Shown piece by piece: positions 22,771 through 64,000 of a DNA stretch of 64,000 nucleotides. Under the pieces are notes generated by a model. That model made no database searches and had not been told where the DNA came from. It saw only the letters and a program-made list of their open reading frames with translations. Where the stretch lies: the NCBI RefSeq assembly GCF_041734735.1, contig NC_134883.1, forward strand, positions 3,639,200-3,703,199. Reading direction: 5' to 3'. Made by a program: the position numbers and the translations under genes. The stretch is from Babylonia areolata. Its lineage: Eukaryota; Mollusca; Gastropoda; Neogastropoda; Buccinidae. The first letter of the stretch is position 1. Every line of letters starts with the position of its first letter.

Positions 22771-23899
22771 AATAGTCGAGAATGCCACACTGATATACAC
22801 ACAGAGAGAATAAATTGAATTGAATAAATTTTATTTTCCGAGGGTAATACAGTAAGCGAAATAATGCTTTTTTTCATGCAGCCTTCGAAGGGGAAACAGT
22901 AACATAAACAAAGGGGGAATCATTATATCAGTACAGCATGCATATTATAGTCATGGATACATGAATGGTAATTTGACATTTACAACACTAAACAGAGGAG
23001 AATAAAAGGAGAAAGGGGACAGAGAGAGAGAGAGCGAGAGAGAGAGAGAGAGAGTACAAAAAGTGAAAATTAACACAGGTCAGCATAATGATTAATCAAT
23101 TTTTTTTTAATAATAATAATTTAAAAAATAATAATAATAATAAACAAAAAAATAGACTGTGTGTGGATGGGTGTGTGTTGCTCCCTCGAAGATCCTCTTT
23201 GATAAAACTGGAAAGGACGTTTCATGTGGTAAACTGATCATTTACATATGATTATAAGTGTGGCTTTAAGTCCGTGGTGTTGTGCTGAGTCTTAAATCAT
23301 TCCGAGATCAAATGGCAATCTTTATAACATGGGAGGTAATAACATGAGTGCAATGGATGTGTTCATTTTTAGAGTTCCCTACCGTGAATCGGAAAATAGC
23401 GCCATGCCGCCACGTACGTACAACGCGCCAAACTAGTTTTATGAATCATTGTGGAACTGTTTTTTATGCTTGTGACGCATTCCATATCGATGGAGACAAC
23501 AATAGCTCTTACATAAGATTAAATATCTATGTACACATTTGGATTTATATGTTTTTTTCTGGGATTGGTGGGTGGCTTGGGCAGCAACGAACGTTTAAAA
23601 TCAACTCATTCATATTGTAAAAAATGCTTTTTAAAATTCCTTTTTGAAGAGGGGGGTTGGGGCAAGTGATGTGAAAGTGAGAAAAGGATTTTTCGATAAT
23701 AAATATTAGCGTTGGTAATAGATTAGTTGCCAGGTAACTTGTTTTTCACTGGCAATCTGTACGAGAATGAGTCCTGGTTGTTTGTGCAGTCGATAGTCAT
23801 AAATTGTAAAAATTTGATTCTATTATTAGCAGTATTTATGCGATATATAAAACTTTGCTTGTTCCCTTTCCTTCTTGACCATTCTTTGTGATGATTATT
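22771..23899. other. Upstream flank of SRPK, no gene
   Basis: Contains TTGAATTGAATAAATTTTAT (about 22814), (GA)n at about 23018-23053 and an A/T-rich trinucleotide patch at 23106-23145. No exon recognised. Confidence 0.55.
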
Positions 23900-24020
23900 T
23901 TACAAATCCCGCGTGTTCCTACACTCCTGTCTGAACGACTTCCACGGAAGTTATTTCCCAGCATGCTCCAAGGTAACTTTACGCATGCGCAATACCATCC
24001 AGATGTAGTGAAATACAACG
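23900..24020 (+). promoter_or_regulatory. SRPK promoter: ETS-, ZNF143/Staf- and NRF1-like sites
   Basis: Immediately upstream of the SRPK start lie CCACGGAAGT (23943-23952, ETS/GABP-like), TTCCCAGCATGC (23956-23967, core of the ZNF143/Staf site) and ACGCATGCGCA (23982-23992, NRF1-like). No TATA box is visible. This is the usual make-up of a broadly expressed housekeeping promoter. The transcription start is not known; it probably lies among these sites, giving a short 5' UTR. Confidence 0.55.
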
Positions 24021-60020
<36,000 letters not shown>

Positions 60021-63000
60021 CAGCTACCATACCACTAGTGGTCCCCTGCATCTCTCAAGGCTTGTGGAATGGATCAATCAATAGAGAGATGTATCAATCA
60101 CACCAGGAGGAGGGTGGAGGACAGCTGAATTGTTTGCATGTGCTGTCTATCTCTCTATCTCTCTCTCTCTCGCTCTCTGTCTCTCATTCCCCAACCCACT
60201 CCTCCCTTCACCTCTGTCTCTTTTTAATAGTCTCTACAGGGTTGAGGATAACACTTTTCACAAAATGATCTGTGATTAGAACTAAGACCTGGTTTTGGTA
60301 GAGGTCATTAGTGTTGACATGACAGACAGACTGTGTTTCAGTTCATGTGTTTCTAAAAGGTAGGCAAAACATCTCTTTCAGTCTTTGCATTTCATTGTTC
60401 GGTTGTTGGTTAAGATGCACACTCAGACCACAGCAGACTTGAAAACCTTCGATCTGGGAGAATTTTCATAACTTATTATTTTTAATGTGTGAAGAAGATT
60501 CTGTTTCAAATTGTGTTCCAATAAAGGCACAGCCACACCAATGATAAAAGAAATCATCTGTTCATGATTGTATGAAATGTCTTGACTTGTAGCACAATCA
60601 CTTTCTTCATCACTGATTCATGTTCTCTGTTTCTGTACCCTTTCATGAGGAGTGTATGACGTGTTTTGTGTGTTGTCAACGAATTGTTTGATCAAGTATG
60701 ATAGAATAACTTTCCTCCATTGTACACAGATTAGCAGCACACAAGTTAGATTTTGTGTCTTGAAAATCTGTCGATAGATCGGTTGGTTTTGTTTATCAAG
60801 TTTTTATTCGGTCATTCAGTTTCTGCTCTGTCAGGCTACACAGTCAGATTTGTAGTGAGAAGGGAAAGAACTCGCTCCATCAAACAGTCATATTCTCTGT
60901 GATACTTTTCATGAAATACTTTCACTTTGTATGCAACTTTGCTAGCATGAAATGGGTCCACTGATTCTTATCATTGCTTTCTCTTGTCCTTGGGACTTGC
61001 TTTTTAGTGACTGGACAGTTACGAGACAAATATTTGGCATTATAACACTTTGTTGTCAAACTGTAACATTTGATGTCCAGTACCTTTGCTCCTTTGAGCG
61101 TGTTTGGGGAAGTAACACAGTGCTAAGACACCCTCCTTCAACTCACTTGCTCCGTATTCAGTGCTCACCCCACAAACCCACAGTTTTTGCATCTTCACAC
61201 ATGACTACTTCACAGGCTACGCTGCCCTCAAAAAGTTACCTCATCTGCCCCAACAGAAACGTCTGTGAATCACTTATGTCTGGTCACTTTCCCTAGGCAG
61301 TCAGCCAAGTAAGTTCAAAATAAAGTTCAATAAACACCATTGGAAGAAAAAAAATTGGAGCTATGAACAGTGGATACCTCTTGCTAGACTCCCCAGTCTG
61401 TATGGCAAACTTTCTTTCCTGCTTTTTTTCTACTTCAGTACAGTTTGATATCTCAGCCAGCAAGGTTTGAGGCAATCTGTTCCACCATCAGACAGCTGGG
61501 CGGGAGGTCTTTTTCGGATGATTTCCAAGGGAGGTCACTCAAGGCGATAGTCACACAGGTGGGTGCCCACATTAGATATTTCTTCGTCCTGGCCCACATT
61601 TGAAAAGTCATTAGAACCTTATTCCCTATAGTTTTCAGTTAGCTCTTTAACTAGACCACTTCCCTTCTGGTCTAAGCTGCTGTCATGCACAGAATCAAAA
61701 TCCATGGTCCTAAAATGGGAACCCACAAAACATTGCTTATTCTTTCCAGAGCTTGTCCAAGGATCATGGGACCTCTTCACTTGTCCTTCAAGTTTCAACA
61801 TTGGACACTGAGAACAGAGAGGATGAGAATAGAAAGCTATGTTTGGTCAGGTGCCTCGAGGGCTCAGGAGAAATGGAGCAACCACTGGTGTCTTATTTTA
61901 GTTTGACACAGAAAGTGTATTAAACCAAACAAGGAGTAAGTATCAGAGGGACAGTTGACATTGGTAATAAATGACCTCACTGCCAAAATAGATTTTTGTT
62001 TTGTTTTTTTACTCTTGCTCATTCCTTGGATATTAGGGTTGGGTGAAAAGTAAGGGAGACGAAGAGATGGCAGTTTAGCAGGACACATTTGTCTCATTTT
62101 GCTGCTTTCACTTAAAGTTCTGCACAATGGGTAATCTCGTATCGTTGGTAGAGCTACCCATGGGAATAATTTTGTTGCACCCATTAGCTTTCAGAAGAAG
62201 AAAGCTCTAGACAGACAAGACTTGAACAAGTACCTTGTATGAAGATCTGCAGTCAGTCTCAGTGCATTCTGAGATCTTGTAATATCTGAACAGCAAATTA
62301 GACATGACTTTGATTTTGGGATTTGATCAAGTTCATGGTGACTAGAATGGTACATTCGTCTGGTTCTGGAAATTTTATTTCATCAGCATTTTTGCAAATT
62401 AACATGTGTCCATATCAGTACTGTATTGTGTTACAATGAGGGAATGTGAGTGTTACTATGTTTGACCTGCCTTTTGCATATACAAGGCCATTAATGATGA
62501 TAAGATTTATATGATGACAGTTTGAATATAAATCATTCTGCTCACTTCCCATGCACAGATGGGAGTTTTCACACCCACACACATGGTGATAGAAACGATT
62601 ATCTTTGATTGCAAATCCTGGTTTTGTAATCAAACTTTTTTTTCCGTACAATTTTTGTCCTATTCCGGTTGCATACCTTAACTTTCAGTTTGATTTTCTT
62701 CCTCTCCATTGGTCTCAGCAGTTGTAATTCTTGTGAGGAGTTAACCAGCTTGGTATGGTTTATTGTGTGCAGCTTGAAGTTAACTTGTGTTGCTTCAGCA
62801 TATACAAGGAAAACTGCATTACATTTACCTGACACTGTAAACATGCTTTTGCCACATTCTTGACTTTCAGCATGTTTTAAGCCCAAATGTAAACACTAGT
62901 CACTTCAAATAATTTTAAACTGTTGTAATTTTGAGGTGTGTGTGTTGTGGATGTTTCAAAGAACATAACTATTTATTTTGGCAAGTATTATTGTTTAGTT

Positions 63001-64000
63001 CAGTACATTGTAATTCAGTATATCAGTATTCTTACACACTAACATCTTTTTCTGGATATGGATGGAAACATGTTAAACTCTTATAAAAAGAAAATGTATA
63101 TTTAAAAAAAATAATTAAAAAAAAAAAGGTCTACACACACAAAAAAAGAATCCCCTCACTTTAAAAGCAGACTAATTTCAGTTTACATCTAAAAACAAAC
63201 AAAGATGAATGTTGATTCTTATCTTTCTTTAATTAGCATAATGTTTGTTCTAATTATTGTTAATTTTTCTCTGTCCAGTGAAGATTGTAATCACAGTTTT
63301 ATAGCTACAAACATTTCTGAAAAAGCACAGTGGGGGGAATCTTTAGTAGTGTACTGTTGCTGCCTGTGTGTTGTTAATAATTACTGCAAGAAATATTTAT
63401 AAAATAGGGGACAGACTGCTTGGCTTTGAATCATTACAGCAACTTGAATTACAAATAGTTCCAGCCTTTCTCTCTCTCTCTCTCTCTCTCTTTACTAGTT
63501 CATAATCGTTTTATTTTAAAATCCTTCTGACATCCAGAATATTTGTTGTGATTTTAAATACATTATTAGAAGTTAGTCCTGAACAGAAATGTCATTCACA
63601 AGTCCCAGCTGTATTGTATTGTACAGTGGAATTCTATTGTAGTAATTTGCTGTTAATTTCTTTGAGTGATCTGTAGTATTTCATCTTGAACGATTGCTAT
63701 TAGACATGTACAACTCGGCATGAGCGTGTGAAGATCATGTGTAGGATGACAACAAAGAGAAGTCTGTTATAAGACTTTTTGGGGGTGGGGGGGATTAATG
63801 ACTGGTCATGCTCTGCCTCCTGCTCCCTCTTTCCAAGGAGTAGATGTTATGGAATGTAGATGGAAACCAAAACCTCTGTGATGGTTTTTTTGTGACCATG
63901 TATGCGCGTGTGTAAGAGGTTACATGAAGTTTGTTTGGTAAGTTGGTAAATGAATTTATTGCTCTTTCATAGTTCAAGCTCATTACAAATTTGGTTTACT
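60021..64000 (+). other. SRPK 3' UTR / downstream flank
   Basis: No coding signal is visible. AATAAA signals lie at 60520-60525, 61319-61324, 61329-61334 and 61966-61971. The first would give a 3' UTR of about 0.5 kb and the later ones 1.3-2 kb. The sequence is AT-rich and almost free of the SINEs that fill the left flank, apart from (CT)n near 60150 and 63470. Which signal is used cannot be told. Confidence 0.5.

Overview
The window is animal nuclear DNA, most likely from a marine gastropod mollusc. The gene has GT-AG introns, the flanks are rich in (CA)n/(GT)n/(CT)n tracts and minisatellites, and there are many tRNA-headed SINEs, TTAA-target DNA elements and a jockey/CR1-like LINE 3' end. 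The gastropod assignment is inference from the overall look of the repeats; only 'invertebrate metazoan' is firm.

1-23.9 kb is a repeat-dominated flank with no gene I can support. It holds microsatellites, a LINE 3' end inserted in a pentamer-rich array, a palindromic foldback element (two copies), and three SINE families (called A, B and C here). SINE B carries a 232-bp TTAA element inserted in it, and SINE C carries a SINE A inserted in it. A 1.9-kb minisatellite of 21- and 24-bp units is open in three frames. Four further minisatellites and a degraded reverse-transcriptase relic follow.

23.9-60.0 kb (and on to about 61-64 kb as 3' UTR or flank) is one complete gene on the + strand, an SR-protein kinase of the SRPK family. 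I resolve 15 coding exons whose phases join exactly into an 829-residue protein. The parts in order are the N-terminal basic ALAIQARKKRAKAK block, the acidic EEILGSDDDEQEDP block, the first half of the kinase domain (glycine loop [14 protein letters not shown] lysine, HTDIKPEN catalytic loop), a spacer of about 390 residues that splits the kinase, and the second half ([18 protein letters not shown], the C-lobe and HPWL). The promoter is TATA-less, with ETS-, ZNF143/Staf- and NRF1-like sites packed just upstream of the ATG. Intron 1 is only 88 nt and intron 2 is 19.4 kb. Intron 6 has the hallmarks of a minor (U12-type) intron: donor GTATCCTTT and a near-consensus branch site about 9 nt before the acceptor.

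The introns carry further repeats: an internally deleted piggyBac-like element (27.46-28.05 kb), SINE A and SINE-tail fragments, and a second copy (58.1-59.0 kb) of a terminal-inverted-repeat element also seen at 13.2 kb. I saw no tRNA or rRNA genes, CRISPR arrays or LTR/viral elements.
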